NCBI GenBank assembly: GCA_963556495.2
Contig: OY747711.1
Location: 36,476,414-36,540,413 of the forward strand
Length of the DNA stretch: 64,000 nt
Direction: 5' to 3'
DNA from: Valencia hispanica
Taxonomy: Eukaryota > Chordata > Actinopteri > Cyprinodontiformes > Valenciidae
Made by a program: the position numbers and the translations under genes. This document shows, piece after piece, positions 27,774 through 40,709 of this stretch. The notes beneath the pieces are model-generated. The model saw only the letters and a list, made by a program, of their open reading frames with translations, made no database searches and was not told the origin of the DNA. Numbering within the stretch: position 1 is the stretch's first letter; each line of letters starts with the position of its first letter.

Positions 27774-27945
27774 CATCCATCCATCCATCCATCCATCCAT
27801 CCATCCACCCATTATCTGTACGCGTCCATCCTATCCAGGGTTGCGGGGGACTGGTGCCTATCTCCAGCAGTCACGGGGCGAGAGGCGGGGTACACCCTGG
27901 ACAGGTTGCCAGTCCATCACAGTGAAGTTGAAACAAAAAGGTTAA
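27774..27945 (+). repeat. (CATC)n plus dispersed teleost repeat fragment
   Basis: About eight CATC units (27774-27808) lead into a sequence I recall as a high-copy fish repeat: gcaggcggggtacaccctgg-like wording at 27884-27901, then gacaggttgccagtccatcac. It is probably the edge of a DNA transposon family I cannot name. Confidence 0.6.
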
Positions 27946-28469
27946 TGTTCCCCGTCATTCTTATTTTGTTGTTGGTGTTAAAACATATCTGTGTTTCTGT
28001 GCATCTGTAAAATAAGGAAAGTTTGCAATAATGTGGAAAAGCAATCCACAAATTTTTCTACAATGTGTTCCCAAGGAACAGTGAAGTGCAGTTGGGGAAC
28101 CTCAGGGTTTTTGCAAAAAATATTTTTCTGTCTTTTATCTGGTGGCTACTTATTTTGACATAGGACAGCATGGAAACCCGGGAATTAAGCATAGCTTAAA
28201 ATAGATAACTTTAATTCGCTCCCTCCCGGTCAGGCAGGAGACTGGCTGCCTAAGTAAAGCCACCTAGCATCCAGCTGCTCAGTTCTGCCTATTCATCCCA
28301 AGTCATACTATGAATTAATTTAAGCATGCACAAACTGTTGCTAGACAGACGGCAGCCCTTTCTTTTTATCCTGACCCAGACTCTGACGCAGCCTAATAAA
28401 TACATTTCAGCTAAAAAACGAGTTTACACCCAAGAAGACAGCCATGGTCTGGTAAAATATTTTTTTCTC

Positions 28470-28790
28470 GACTTTCAACCATCTATGGTTGTCTTTGCAG
28501 GGTCGCAGGGTGCCCATCATCAGTGGTCAACATAATGGGTGGAGGGATAAAGGGGGAGCAAATCTTTGACAGATCACCAGTCCATCACAGGGACACACAG
28601 GATGAGCAAACATGCACACACACACAGTCCATTTTGTTGCACTGTGGGAGGAAGTACCCGGAGAGAACCCACACATGGACAGGGAGAACAAGCAAACTCC
28701 ATGCCGATTCGAATCCACGAATTTCTTGCGGCAAGGCAACAGTGCTACCAACTGCGCCTCCAACACAAATTTTTCCACAATAATGGGAGA
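28470..28790 (+). repeat. Second fragment of the same dispersed repeat
   Basis: It shares gatcaccagtccatcacagg with the copy at 27774-27945 and continues into the typical gagagaacccacacatggac and acaagcaaactccatgc text of this repeat. The first 100 bp are strongly diverged. Confidence 0.6.
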
Positions 28791-29459
28791 CCAGGAACTG
28801 AGTCACTGAACCTCCAACCAAAGAGAAAGGACAAAACGTTTCTTTTATAAATCTGACATTCTTTTATTGTGGCTCTGCATCATTTAACAAGATATTTTGT
28901 TTCCTGTGTTTAATGTTTTGGAGCACATGAGACAAAAGCGTCTGCCTTTGAACACATTAAGGCATAGAGTCAGAAGAAAACCAAGGAAGGAAAATTGGTT
29001 CCCATATTAATCAAGAATGAACGAAGGGGGAGTTTTACTATTATGTCCTAAGCATTTCTGTCAAGGAGGAAAGACAATTAACATCTTTTTAAAATAAAGT
29101 AAGAAAATCCCTCTTTGTATTTTGATCTCTCACACAAACCCCAGATTTTTTTTTGTCATTCAATAACATCTGTGTTTGTGGGCGGATAACAATGCTTATG
29201 GCAAAATCCCATCCTCATGTCACAAGTTGGTTTGTGTTCTGGTTTTAATTCCCTGATTATAATCATTGATATCTTCAGGATAAACATGTCGATGGCATCA
29301 GTTATGAGGAAGACCTTTACTCTGTTAGACATACAGACGTTCATCCCTGTCTCTGCATTATCTCCATCTTTTTTTCAGTACAGTGGTCAGAAATCTAGTG
29401 GTGATTCAGTTGAGATGTTATTCAAGCAAACGCTGAAATAATACCTCAATTGAAGCGAC
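28791..29459. other. Intergenic AT-rich DNA
   Basis: No gene, repeat boundary or regulatory motif could be recognised. Confidence 0.5.
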
Positions 29460-29610
29460 AAATCCCTGATATGTTGAGAAAAAGGAGGCGTGGATGCAGA
29501 GGAGCAAATAGGAGACAGAGAAGGAGGAAGTTCAAACCATTACTTTTATTGATTATAATGGGCAATGTGAGATCGCTGGCTAACAAGATGGATGAACTCT
29601 AAGCCCTTAA

Positions 29611-30340
29611 AGGGATAGTTCGCATTTTTAGACATGAAGTTGTATCCCATTCATACCATCAGCATAGTGCATATACACCGACCCATATCTGTGGTCACCT
29701 CATGATCAGAGCTTTGGCCGTTAGAAGTCTTTCAAGAAAGTAGTCCCGGCTAGTCTCGGAGGCCATCAAACTGGGCCGTTTTGCTTCAGAAAACTATATG
29801 CGTTTGAAAACACGATTCATTTGCATAAAAAAAATAAAATAAAATAAAAATGTCGGCCAAAATTCTCAATTCACTATTACTTGGCACTATTTTCTTTCCA
29901 TTCCAATCAATCCGTACTGTGGCCAGCATCAACTCTCACACTCCGGTTCATAAAGGTATCCCTTTGGCGTTGTGCTAAAAAAAGTTTATTCTTCATTCAA
30001 TCCATCTGGCATTGTGCTAAAATGAGTTTCATCATCAGATGTTTTGTAATCAGACATGTTGTCGGCATTTAACAGTGGAACAGGTGACGGGATGCTAAAC
30101 TTCCGCAGATGGAGCTAGAACGGGCAGAGAGAGCGAGAGGACATAGAAGTGCTCCAAGTTAAAGATGAGTCCACATAATGTAGCCCATTTAGTGTATTAT
30201 CAGTAATAATAGTGAATGCAGTCAAATATTGCATAGCCTACTGATCAATACAACGTAAAGTTGCCCAATTCTGATATAAAAAATTGCACCACATGAGATC
30301 GTCCAAACTTACTCACCCTATCCACAGCTGTGTTCAAGGT
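29611..30340. mobile_element. Unclassified insertion inside the LINE, bounded by TTAA
   Basis: The LINE frame stops at MDEL near 29600 and resumes near 30360. Just inside, the left edge reads TTAA|agggatagttcgc, a wording common at ends of fish DNA repeats. A second TTAA is at 30341-30344. TTAA on both sides suggests a piggyBac-type insertion, but I find no matching inverted repeats, so the class is a guess. Confidence 0.4.
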
Positions 30341-31746
30341 TTAATACTCAGCCAGAGTATCAGGAATGCAGTGTTTCACTGAGACGTGGCTGAGCCAATG
30401 TCTCTCTGCCAGGATTCCTGACTGTACGAACAGACAGAGATCTGAAGAGGAGCAGGAAAAGAAAATGAAGTGGAGTAGCAGTGCTTGTCAACAACAGATG
30501 GTGTCATCTCTGCAGCCCAGATATTGAACTCTTGGCAGTAAATCTCAGTCCGTATCATTTACCAAGAGAGTTCACTAGTGTTATTTTGGCAGTTGTTATA
30601 TTTCAGCTTCAGCCGTTGCTGACAATGCATGTGATGTAATCAGTTTTGTTGTAGCTAAGCTACAGACCCAGCACCCTAATGCATTTGTGACAATATCAGG
30701 TGATTTTAATCATGCCTTGCTCTCGTCTACACTTCCAACATTTCAACAGTTAGCTGCTCCACAAGAGAAAACAAGACCTTGGATTTGTTTTAGGCAAATG
30801 GAAAGGATGCATACATGTCCAAACAATACAGTCAGATCACAATCTTGTTTTTCTATGCTTAGAATATAAACCACTTGTTCAGGCTCAGAGGCAACCTGTG
30901 TCAAAGAGAACTGTGAGAGGGAGTATACAAAAGCAACTTAAAGTCAAGCTCAGAGACAGCAAGGAGTCATACAGGAAGAAGCTGGAGAGCAAACGATGGA
31001 GGAACAATATCAGAGATGTCTGGTCAGAAATAAAAAAAGATCACAGCCTTTAAGCACATGAAGGATTTGATAAATTGAAGTCTGGACAGAGCCAATGAAC
31101 TGAACACATTCTTCAACAGGTTCAGTTCTGGAACAAGCACGGCATCCTCCTCTCCTGTCCCCAGCCAAATAGACATCCCACTTCCCTCTGACCCACAGCT
31201 CTCCTGTCTCACTTTGCATGTTTTATCTTTCACCTGAGTCATGGACTCTTCTGCTTCCACAAGTTTGTCTTTAACCAAGTCAGGAGATGCTGCTACCCCA
31301 TTTGCCTCCCCCTCCCACTTGTCTGTCTCTAAAAGTCAGGCAAAGAGGCAGCTGGAGAAACTGAACCGGAACAAGGCTGCAGGTCCATATGGTGTTAGCC
31401 CCAGAGTCCTGAAGGCCTATGGAGAGCAGCTTTGTGGAATTCTGCAGCACCTCTTCAACCTTAGCCTGACCCAGGTGAAGGTTCCAGTGCTGTGGCAGAC
31501 ATCCTGCCTTGTTCCAGTACCAAAGAGAACTCACCCATCAGTCATTACTGACTATAGACCTGTTGCCCTGACATCCCACATCCTGAAAGTCCTGGAGAGA
31601 CTCCTGTTGGCCCCTCTGAGTAAGCAAACTAGAACATATCAGGACCCGTTGTAGTTTGCTTATCGCCTTGGAGTTGAAGAGGCCATCATCCAGCTGCTTC
31701 AACCAACCCCCTGTCATCTGGACAACGCAGGCAGCACTGTGAGAAT

Positions 31747-33076
31747 TAGGGTTGGGCATTGTTTGAATTTGGACGATTCCAATTCCGATTCCCTGTTTCG
31801 ATTCCTGTTCCAAACGATTCTCGATTCCGATTCTTTGGAGGGACAGGGTCATTTATTTATTTATTTATTTGCATATTTCAAATTGCCTACTTTAAAATAC
31901 TCTACTTATTGTATACACTGCTATTTATTCTTAATGATTGTATGTTGGTCCTACATGTGTGTATATTGAGTTTATTTATTTACTTGCACAGTTTCTTTTT
32001 TTGCGTGTGCGTGCATGTGTGTTGTTTTCAATTGTGTTTTTGAGGGCTGCTGCTGCAACAAGGAAATTTCCCTTATGGGATTAATAAAGTATTTATTTCT
32101 ACCTACCTACCCACCCTCCCATGGGTGGTCTTACTTGATGAATTAGTCTGAACTATGGAATTGGAACATGGATTTTAATTCTATGAACTTTTTACTTTAC
32201 AGTGAATTTCTCACAGGGTTGTTATATATGAACTTGGGGATAAATATTATGTGTTTTTTTGCAGTGGTAAAAAATTTACAGGAGAGCTTTATTTTTGAAA
32301 ATCTCATGAAAACCAATTTCCAAGCATCCTGAATGTCTGTTGCTGCAGAAACTTAAACAGCAGCATGTGATTCCACTGATGGGCAAATCTGATGCAGAAT
32401 ATTGAATAAAAAAGTAAGAAACAACTTAAACAATCCTGTCCAGATTAGCTGCAGGTATATTATAAAATCAGAAACCTCTCTGCGGAACTCCTCTAGTTGT
32501 TGCGTTTCCCTCCGCTGCGATGGTGAACGGAGGAGCCGGAGCAGCATCGTCAGCTGCCTGGCTAACGTTAGCTTAGCAATCTCAGACCGTTTGTCTATAA
32601 AAACAAATACATGAGCTAACATTAGCTGGATATTTGCACTCTAGTTGAACAACGGTTCAAGTATAACTTGTTTGCTGCCGCAATGTTGACATCAGACGTA
32701 TTTTACTGACCGGATTTGGACTGCAGTGCGGCGCGGACGGTTGGATCCGGGAGGAAGAGCTAATGAGGTAAACCGGCCCAGCGTGTCAAACACAGAGCGG
32801 TCGGTTATTTCTTACAGGTATATCACTGAGCCCTGTTGTTTTGTTTGCTAAAATGAAGACAAATCTTAGAGTATCTCCACACACCTTCCATGACTGCGCA
32901 GTAACGCTAAAACTTCTGGCGGATTCTTCTTCGTTGGTATTCGGCGGGTTCTTCTTCTGGTCGGCGGACTAGGAATCGAAAATAGGAATCGTAATTTTAA
33001 AAATTGAACGATTCTGGGAGAATTGACATATGAGTCCCATTTCCAATCGATGCTCGATTTTTGATGCCCAACCCTA
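31747..33076. mobile_element. Non-autonomous hAT element inserted in the LINE RT frame
   Basis: The ends tagggttgggcat and atgcccaaccc(ta) form a perfect 13-bp inverted repeat. The 8-bp flanks gtgagaat (31739-31746) and ctgagaat (33077-33084) match at 7 of 8. Removing the 1330 bp plus one flank restores the reading frame from STVRI into MFFDFSSAF. The subterminal regions are rich in gattcc/ggaatc repeats. Inside is another fragment with a LINE-like tail (aaatttcccttatgggatt, 32064-32082, then an ATTT-rich stretch). Confidence 0.92.
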
Positions 33077-33344
33077 CTGAGAATCATGTTCTTTGATTTC
33101 TCCAGTGCTTTTAACACAATTCAGCCTGATTTGTTTGGTCAGAAACTCCAGAAGACACAGGTGGAGTCCTCAACTATCGCCTGGATCAATGACTACCTGA
33201 CAAACAGACCACAGTTTTTGAGACTGAAGGATTGTGTGTCAAACCAGGTGGTCAGCAGCACAGGAGCACCACAGGGGACCGTACTCTCACCATTCCTTTT
33301 CACTCTGTACACCTCAGACTTCCAGTACAAATCAGAGATCATGG

Positions 33345-34045
33345 TCTCAGATTTGGAGATGCTGTTTCTCAACCAAGATGTGGGGCAACACCATTAACAA
33401 GTAAGCCCACCCCTACTCGGCACCTCCCAGCAGGAGCAACTCCAGAGTGGAACAGAGTCTAACTCCTCTTGAGGAGACTGGTTCCAGAGCCAGAGCCAGA
33501 GCTGTGCGTCGAGTCGAGTCCAATGTAATCCAGTCAGAAGCTCTTAACCCTGCACATCAGCTCTGGCTCCTCCCCATCAAAGAAGGTAACATTCCACGTC
33601 CTGAGAGCCAGCTTCTGTAGTTGAGGATCGGACTGCCAAGGTAAGATGCCCAGTCGGCCACCACACATCTCACATCAGATGGTGAGCCCATGGGAAGGTG
33701 GGCCCATGACACCGCTTCGGGCTGAGCCCTGCTGGGCCCCATGGGTGAAAGGCCGGCCACTAGATGCTGGCCAACGTGGCCCACCTCCAGGCCTGGCTCC
33801 AGAGGGAGACCTCAGTGACGTGAGTCCGGGCAAGGGATCACTTGCCCGGATACACAGTCCATTTGTTGTATTCATCATCAGGGGTCTTTTGGGCTGTGCT
33901 TTACCTGATCCCTCACCTAGGACTTGTTTGTCATGGGTGACCCTACCAGTGGCAAAAAGCCCCCGACAACTTAGCACCTAGGATCATAAGGACGCTCAAA
34001 CTCCTCCACCACGATAAGGTGGCAGCCCAGAGAGGGGCTTTATCA
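33345..34045 (-). mobile_element. Antisense LINE fragment keeping the 5' UTR and start of endonuclease
   Basis: On the minus strand it runs from a GC-rich 5' leader (about 34045-33640) into a start of endonuclease reading roughly RCRVGVGLLVN near 33400. This matches the ubiquitous teleost LINE whose consensus I recall as GERRRAGVGLLI. The wording at 33345-33380 corresponds in reverse to the same family's RT region, so the middle is deleted. Most LINE copies lose their 5' end; this one keeps it. Confidence 0.6.
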
Positions 34046-34467
34046 CCTATGAATACCATATTCATCTGTGAAAATCCAAAGGAGTATACAGAAATTGACG
34101 AAGACTCTTATCCACATTTCCCCTCTGTGTTAGGCTTCAATGTAAAGTGATTTTTTTTCCTTCCCTCTGATGTTGACCAGAACGATGGCGATTGAATAGG
34201 CTGTACTTCAAGTTTTAAATTATGGCACCTGGACAACGCAGTCTGCCCTGGTCCTCTTCAAAGAACCACTTCCATGTGTTTTGATGTTGACAACCTGTCC
34301 AGAAGGCCATGATTGTGTTTGGCTGTTCATATGACTCAGAATTCAAGAGTGAATTTGATTTTCTTTTAAAAGATGAAAAAACACAAACTGACATACTCAG
34401 AAAAGCTCTTAGGCATGTACACTTACAATTATTCTTTTGGAAATGTGGATTTCATAACAAATGGCTA
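34046..34467. other. Intergenic DNA between transposons
   Basis: No gene seen. It ends at the TA target site of the Tc1 element. Confidence 0.5.
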
Positions 34468-36048
34468 CAATGGGGCAAAAAGTATTTGGCAGCCACTGAT
34501 TGTGCAAGTTTTCCCACTTAAAAAGATGAGAGAGGTCTGTAATTTCCATCATAGGTACACTGACCAGGAAATCACATTGTATGATTTTTAAAGAATGTAT
34601 ATGTATAATGGTGCAGAAAAGTTTTACATTTAGTTAATTAAGTATTTGGTCAATAAGAAATGTTAACCTTAATGTAACCTTAGTTGGCCATGTCAGAGGT
34701 TAAGTGTTTCCTGTAGGTCTTCACCAGGTTTGCACACACTGTAGCTGGTATTTTGGCCCATTCTTCCATGCAGATCTTCTCTAGAGCTGTGATGTTTTGG
34801 GGCTGTTGCTGGGCAACACATACTTTAAACTCCCTTCACATATTCTCTATTGGATTTAGATTGGATTGGCTAAGCCACTCCAGAACCTTGTAATGCTTTT
34901 TCGCAGGCACTCCTTCGTTGCCTGGGCGGTATGTTTGGGAACGTTGTCATGCGGGAAGATCCACCACATTTTATCTTCAATGCTCCCACTGATTTTAAAG
35001 AGGTTTTTGCCCAAAATCTCACGATACATGGCCCCATTCATCCTTTTCTTAATGCGGTTCACTCGTCCAGTCTCCTTTGCAGAAAAGCAGCCCCAAAGCA
35101 TAATGTTTCCACCCCCATGCTTCACAGTGGGTATAGTGTTCTTGGGATGCTACTCAGCATTCTTCCCCCTCCAAACATGGCGAGTTGCATTTATACCAGA
35201 GAGTTCTATTTTGGTTTCATCTGACCACATAACATTCTCCCAATCCTCATCTGGTCTCTGGCAAACTATAGATGGACCTGGACATGTGCTGGGTTAAGCA
35301 GGGGCACCTTTTAAGCACAGCAGGATTTTAATCCATAACGAAGTAGTGTGTTACTAATAGTAACCTTTGTTACTGTGGTCCCAGCTCTCTTCAGGTCATT
35401 GACCAGTTCGCCCATATAGTTCTGGGCTGTTTCCTCTCCGTTCTCAAGCTCCTGTGTATCCCACGAGGGGAGATCTTGCATGGAGCCCCAGGTCGAGGGA
35501 GAGTGTCAGTGATCTTGTATTTATTTTATTTTCTAATAATAGATGTTTAATGTTATTTGCTAATAATTGCTTCAAAAGTTGATCTCTTCTCACCAAGCTG
35601 CTTGCCTATTGTACATTGGCTCATCCCAGTCTTGTGCAGGTCTACAATCTTGTAACTAGTATCCTTGGACAGCTCTCTGGTCTTTGGCTAGTGGAAGTTG
35701 GAGTCTGACTGTTTGAAGGTGTGGACAGGTGTCTTTTATACAGATAACGAGTTCAAACAGGTGGCATTAATTCAGGTAATGAGTGGAGGATAGAAGAGCT
35801 TCTTGAAGAAGAAGTAAAAGGACTGTGAGGGACAGAATTATTGCTTGTTTATAGGTGCTACATACTTATATTCTGCACCATTATACAAACAAATTCTTTA
35901 AAAATCATAAAATGTGATGTCTTGGTTTTTTTTTACATTCTGTCTCTCACAGTTGAAGTGTACCTATGATGAAAATTACAGACCTCTCATCTTTTTAGTG
36001 GGACAGCTTGCGCAATCGGTGGCTGCCAAATACTTTTTTGCCCCACTG
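34468..36048 (-). mobile_element. Full-length but dead Tc1-like transposon
   Basis: A TA flanks both sides (34466-34467 and 36049-36050). Both termini carry inverted repeats of about 95 bp, nearly identical, starting ca(a/g)tggggcaaaaagtattt. The transposase lies on the minus strand. 34856-35125 retains [16 protein letters not shown] and the DDE-region [14 protein letters not shown], but frameshifts and stops break it on both sides. It is the same family as the truncated copy at 2750-3630. Confidence 0.95.
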
Positions 36049-37221
36049 TAAATAAATAGACTGTGACTGTGGGGGATGTTTTTTTAAATGACAAACCTTT
36101 TTAGATGACAAACTAGGCAACGAGTGTAACACAATCAAACAGTACAGTGCTTACTAAATGTACTGTGCTGTGGAGTTGTTGTCGTCCATTTCTTCGCTCA
36201 TTGTACATATCCTGCTGTCAGCATTTGTTTACTATCTGTGTGATTCTCTAGGCCAGCTGGAAGGATGCAAGTTTGAAAGGGTGCATGACGCCACCTAGCG
36301 TCACTGAGTCAAATGCACTTCATTCAATAATTCGATTTTCTGATTGACATGTAAACTGGGATAAAGACTCCCTTTCTGGTTAGGCTATTTGTCTGATTAT
36401 TGCCAAAATTCGATTTAGATGTGCATGGAAATGTACTGACTATTAAAATTCTGATAAATCTCTTCACTGTCATAGAGCTAGAGAGCCCATGCTGTTCTTT
36501 GCAAGACATTACTGTCCTGTCAGTCTGTTCTTCCTCCAGATGTCCTGAACTAAAGATTTCTATCAGACAACTGCTGGCTCCACTCTTCTACAACCAGCTT
36601 TAACCCTCTTGAGGATCCTGTCCCATTTCCTCTGTCTTCACAAGGTGCCTTAGATGGGACTGCCAGTACTTTCTCTGTGGTAACCTCAATAAACACTCTT
36701 CATAGTTCCGGTAGAAGATGGAAGAAGCTGCTTTTTGTGACCCCTGCTGAATCAGAAACTAGGACATAAAGATTGCATTTACTTTGACTGACCTCTGCCA
36801 TGTTTCAAGCTCAATATTATGACAGCTCTAGAAGATGCTTGGAGACAAGCATGAGCTTATATTATTAGATTTCTTAAAGCCAAAGGTTTTAGATTTTCAA
36901 GTACCCTGATGGAGTTGCCTAGTTTTGGTTTGACTCTGTTGATTCCTTTTTGAACATTAGATGTATTGAAACTTATTTTTTCTCAGATGGTGTAGAGATT
37001 AACACATCAGCATTAATGTAGTAACAGAACACACTCAAGAGCTAGTTTCTCATTTATAAAGAAAATTTAATAGCTGATGTCTTTTTGATCTCCTGACCTG
37101 AGTTGATGTCCAACAATGACCAAATGATCAAAAGTTATACACTGCATCATCTACATTTATTGGTACCCCAGGAAAATATGTCTACAAACCTTAACAATTC
37201 CTGTAAAATAATGAAACTGTA
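36049..37221. other. Intergenic DNA
   Basis: AT-rich sequence with no supportable feature. 36480-36740 has slightly higher GC and could be an old retrotransposon piece, but I could not align it to anything. Confidence 0.45.
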
Positions 37222-38451
37222 ATATGAATGAAGGATTTCCTTCTTTCCGGAATGTTGCTAAAATTAGAAACATCCTGTCCAGGAGTGATGCTGAGAAACT
37301 AGTCCATGCATTTGTTACCTCAAGGCTGGACTACTGTAATTCTGTACTATCAGGTAGTCCACAAAATGCCATTAAAAGCCTTCAGTTGATCCAAAATGCA
37401 GCAGCAACAGTTCTGATGAATATTAAAAAGAGAGATCACATTTCTCCTGTTTTAGCTTCCCATCATTGGCTCCCTGTTAAATCCAGAATATAATTTAAGA
37501 TCCTTCTTCTTACATACAAAGCCCTTAATAATCAAGCTCCATCATACATCAGAGATCTAATTGTTTCTTATGTTCCTAACAGAGCCCTTCGCTCTCAGAC
37601 TGCAGGTTTACTTGTAATTCCTAGGATTTCTAAAAGTAGAATGGGAGGCAGATCTTTTAGTTATCAGGCTCCTCTCCTGTGGAACCAGCTCCCAGCTTTA
37701 GTCCATGAGGCAGACACTGTTTACTTTTAAGGCCAGGCTTAAAACTTTCCTTTTTGATAAAGCTTATAGTTAGAGTGGCTAAGGTCATCCTGAGCTATCT
37801 CTGTAGTTATGCTGCTATAGGCTTAGACTGCTGGAGGACAGACTTACCAATTTTCTTCACTCTGCTACTTCCTTTTCTCCTACGACTCTCCAGTTGTATT
37901 ACAGTACATTCTGCTATTTCGACTGTTAACTTTGTTTTCTCTCAGTGTTTTTCTCTCCATAGAAGATATACCTGGTCTGGTATCCTGCTTGGCTGCAAAT
38001 ACCCTGTTGGACGGGGGGCATCAACTGTGATGGTGCTCCCAGTGGCTGAACATCCACTGTGTCCTGTTATTAACTTTTTACTTTCTGTAACATAGAAAGT
38101 ACTCCTATATCAGATCTTCTGTTCCTTCTCAAACCCCCAGACGGTCGTGGCAGATGGCCGCTCCTACTGAGCCTGGTTCTGTTGGAGGTTTCTTCCTGTT
38201 AAAGGGGAGTTTTTCCTCTCCACCGTCGCTACATGCTCGCTCAGTATGAGGGATTGCTGAAGGATTGCTGTGGTTGGAAAGTCTGCCCAACCTCACGCCA
38301 ATGACTGACGCAATCTGCTGGGATTCCTTAAATAGGAAACTTTTTAACTGATTGGAATGTTTGTATAAATGTATTGAAATGACTTCTTGTTAAGTGCCTT
38401 GAGATGACATCTGTTGTGAATTGGCGCTATATAAATAAACTGAATTGAATT
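37222..38451 (+). mobile_element. 5'-truncated L2-like LINE (RT C-terminus and 3' UTR)
   Basis: The frame at 37224-37493 reads FPSFRNVAKIRNILSRSDAE and HAFVTSRLDYCNSVLSG, then HISPVLASHHWLPVKSRI. This is the conserved C-terminal part of fish L2 reverse transcriptases, continuing with frameshifts to about 37770. The rest is the family's 3' UTR. It ends with gagatgacatctgttgtgaa and a ttggcgctatataaataaa tail, typical of L2 3' ends. The 5' two-thirds are missing. Confidence 0.93.
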
Positions 38452-40709
38452 AATATTTTCGTAAATACATAAAAAAATTGTTGTTGCTTTTGCTTAGAGT
38501 GTCTAGAAAGGTTTAATTAATAATCTGTGAGTTTCAGTGCACATAGCCATGCTAAAAAAAGTGGGAAAGACAAGAGGTCGTGTCATTTCAGATATATTGT
38601 TCTTCATAAGTCAGAAAATGGGTGTGAGAAACATAGTAAGGGCAGGATTTAAACTTTGTTGCAGTGTGAACGAAAACAATGATGATATTTTGCCAACAGG
38701 CACAGTCAGGACAATGGAAAGAGAAGGTGCCCATTGTTGAGTATAATGGAGGATCTGTGGTGGGGTCAAGACATCTCTCTTCCAAAAAGAAACGTGGGCT
38801 CAGTGAATTCCACCGTCATGGATTATTTGGTCCTTTCACATCATACAAGTTGATACAACAGGATCACGTGCTATATGTGCTTTCAGATCATGCAGTTGGT
38901 GTTGGAGAACAACTGGCTTGCTTCTAATCTGTGTAAAACATCTGGGTTTTCCCCTTTTGAAAAATCCGATACACAGTGGTGAGCTCTGTATCACAATCCT
39001 CCTGCAAGGTGTCCAAAAAACCTTGTGCTTTAAAGACAAGCAAATGTTTTGTTTGCCATCCTAAGGATTTTGTTATCATCATATTTTGTTGATCAGTACA
39101 GGATTGTACAATGTCTCTGTTCCTTGCTTTGTCCTACATACCTTATTCTGTATTCTTGCATTACCTCTTTACTGTTTATAGTGGTTACCATTTTATGACT
39201 ACAATCACAAACAAGGATCTGAAAATGACCACCTACTGTAATGACTTCCTTAAATATTTCTTTGCAGATGCAGTTTTTTCTTTTTGCTTTATTCACTAAT
39301 GAGACTTAGCACCGCATAGAAATGAAATTCAGGTCAATCCAAACAACTGAAAGTAATAATATGTTATGTAATGGTTTATGTCATGGTTTGAAGGTTTTGC
39401 TAGCTGAATTGTATTAGTTTAATATATCAGTTTTTCTGTCCAGTTATACCCAGTTTAACAAACACAACTTCCTGCTAACATTTGAAGAGTCTCCTCTCTG
39501 CTGTGCTTCCCTGACTCACCTGCTTATGATGACTAATCGACACATCTGTCCTTTATTTAGTGACTACCTCTCTCACGATAGGCCTCTTGGTTTGCATGAT
39601 ATCAGATTGTCTGTTTTCTTCAGGTTTTTTAAGTTCTGGTTCTAATTTGTGAATAAATTTGGACTTTTAAAATCCATTTATTTGTATTTTCGTTGATGGA
39701 TGTGTTAACTGTTACTTAATTAATTTGTTTTTACAAGTGTGATCTCATATCCCTAAATAACATGCTTCAGAATCAGTTTTAAAGGTGGATCATGTAAAAT
39801 AAAACCCTTTTACTGCCGGGACGTTTTACACGTTTTAGATGAACTAGTTTCTGCAGTCTGGTGAACTGGAAACCTGCAGTATCAGTTGCTTGTTTGTCTA
39901 TGTGTGTCATCTCTGTGATACGTTGATGACCTGCTCGGGTTTAACTTCACCGGTGAGACCTGGAAAAGCTCCACCAGCAGGTCACCCTGGAAAACTGAAG
40001 TAACAATCACCTGTCCCCAAGCAGGCTTTTCTTTTTTATGGCTCATCAACTTAATCTGTCTGGCCTGCACTGATCTGGAAGGATATGAATTTATAAAGAG
40101 GATTTTCTATGGATCTTTTTACTTTTAGGTCTGTTTTTATAGTTCTAATTTATTATATTCATATTCAAGTGAAAGTCAAATAAATGTATATGATAAATAA
40201 AGTTTTTTACTTGCAAATCATCCTATTTATATAACTGATTTGTTCATATATTTAAAGGAATATATTTAAATAAAACTCTTTTAAGGCAATAATGTAAACT
40301 TCTGTTGTCATACTAAACAACCATTCAGGGCGTTTGTTTGTTTGTTTGAATGTACAACAGGAGCAAACATTGATCCCAAGGGTTTACTTTAACAGTTCTT
40401 AGGTTTGTTGGGCTCTTGTTTCCTATTCTGGAAAACATTTTCAAGGAGAGATGCTGGTTAAAAATCCATGTTGCTGAGCATTCCTCTCATCCATCGACAT
40501 TGCTTCATCAAAAAGATACATTATTTTTACCGCCTCTGGTACTTCACATACAGCACACTCCCGGTATTCATGGGGGTTAGGGACCACAGCTGAAATCCAT
40601 AAATACTTGAAACCCCCTCTAAAAGGGCTCAGAACTGCCTTCTTTAATAGTTTAAACACTAAATATACCTAAATGTGCATTAATACGCTCAGTGGAAACT
40701 ATCTTAGCA
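38452..40709. other. Intergenic DNA
   Basis: 38680-38900 contains a weak Tc1-like phrase (EYNGGSVV) that I could not extend. The rest is AT-rich with no identified feature. Confidence 0.45.

Larger units (their letters stand above)
29460..33345 (+). mobile_element. CR1/L2-like LINE with endonuclease and RT remnants, twice interrupted
   Basis: Parts run in order. 29540-29605 encodes GNVRSLANKMDEL from the start of the endonuclease. About 30360-30890 carries endonuclease motifs FTETWL, FVTISGDFNH and SDHNLVFL. 30890-31060 is a linker with an internal deletion. 31310-31740 carries the RT N-terminal part (NKAAGPYGVSPRVLK, DYRPVALTSH, STVRI). 33085-33340 carries MFFDFSSAFNTIQPDL and STGAPQGTVLSPFLFTLYTS. 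Between these lie insertions at about 29611-30340 and 31747-33076. Stops and frameshifts are frequent, and the YADD box and 3' end are absent. It is dead. Confidence 0.88.

Noticed and set aside
34866..35297. 143-aa plus-strand frame
   Set aside because: It is the antisense shadow of the Tc1 transposase remnant.
38537..38927. Short plus-strand frames with NGGSVV wording as a Tc1 transposase
   Set aside because: Only a few residues resemble Tc1, and neither ends nor other catalytic motifs could be found.
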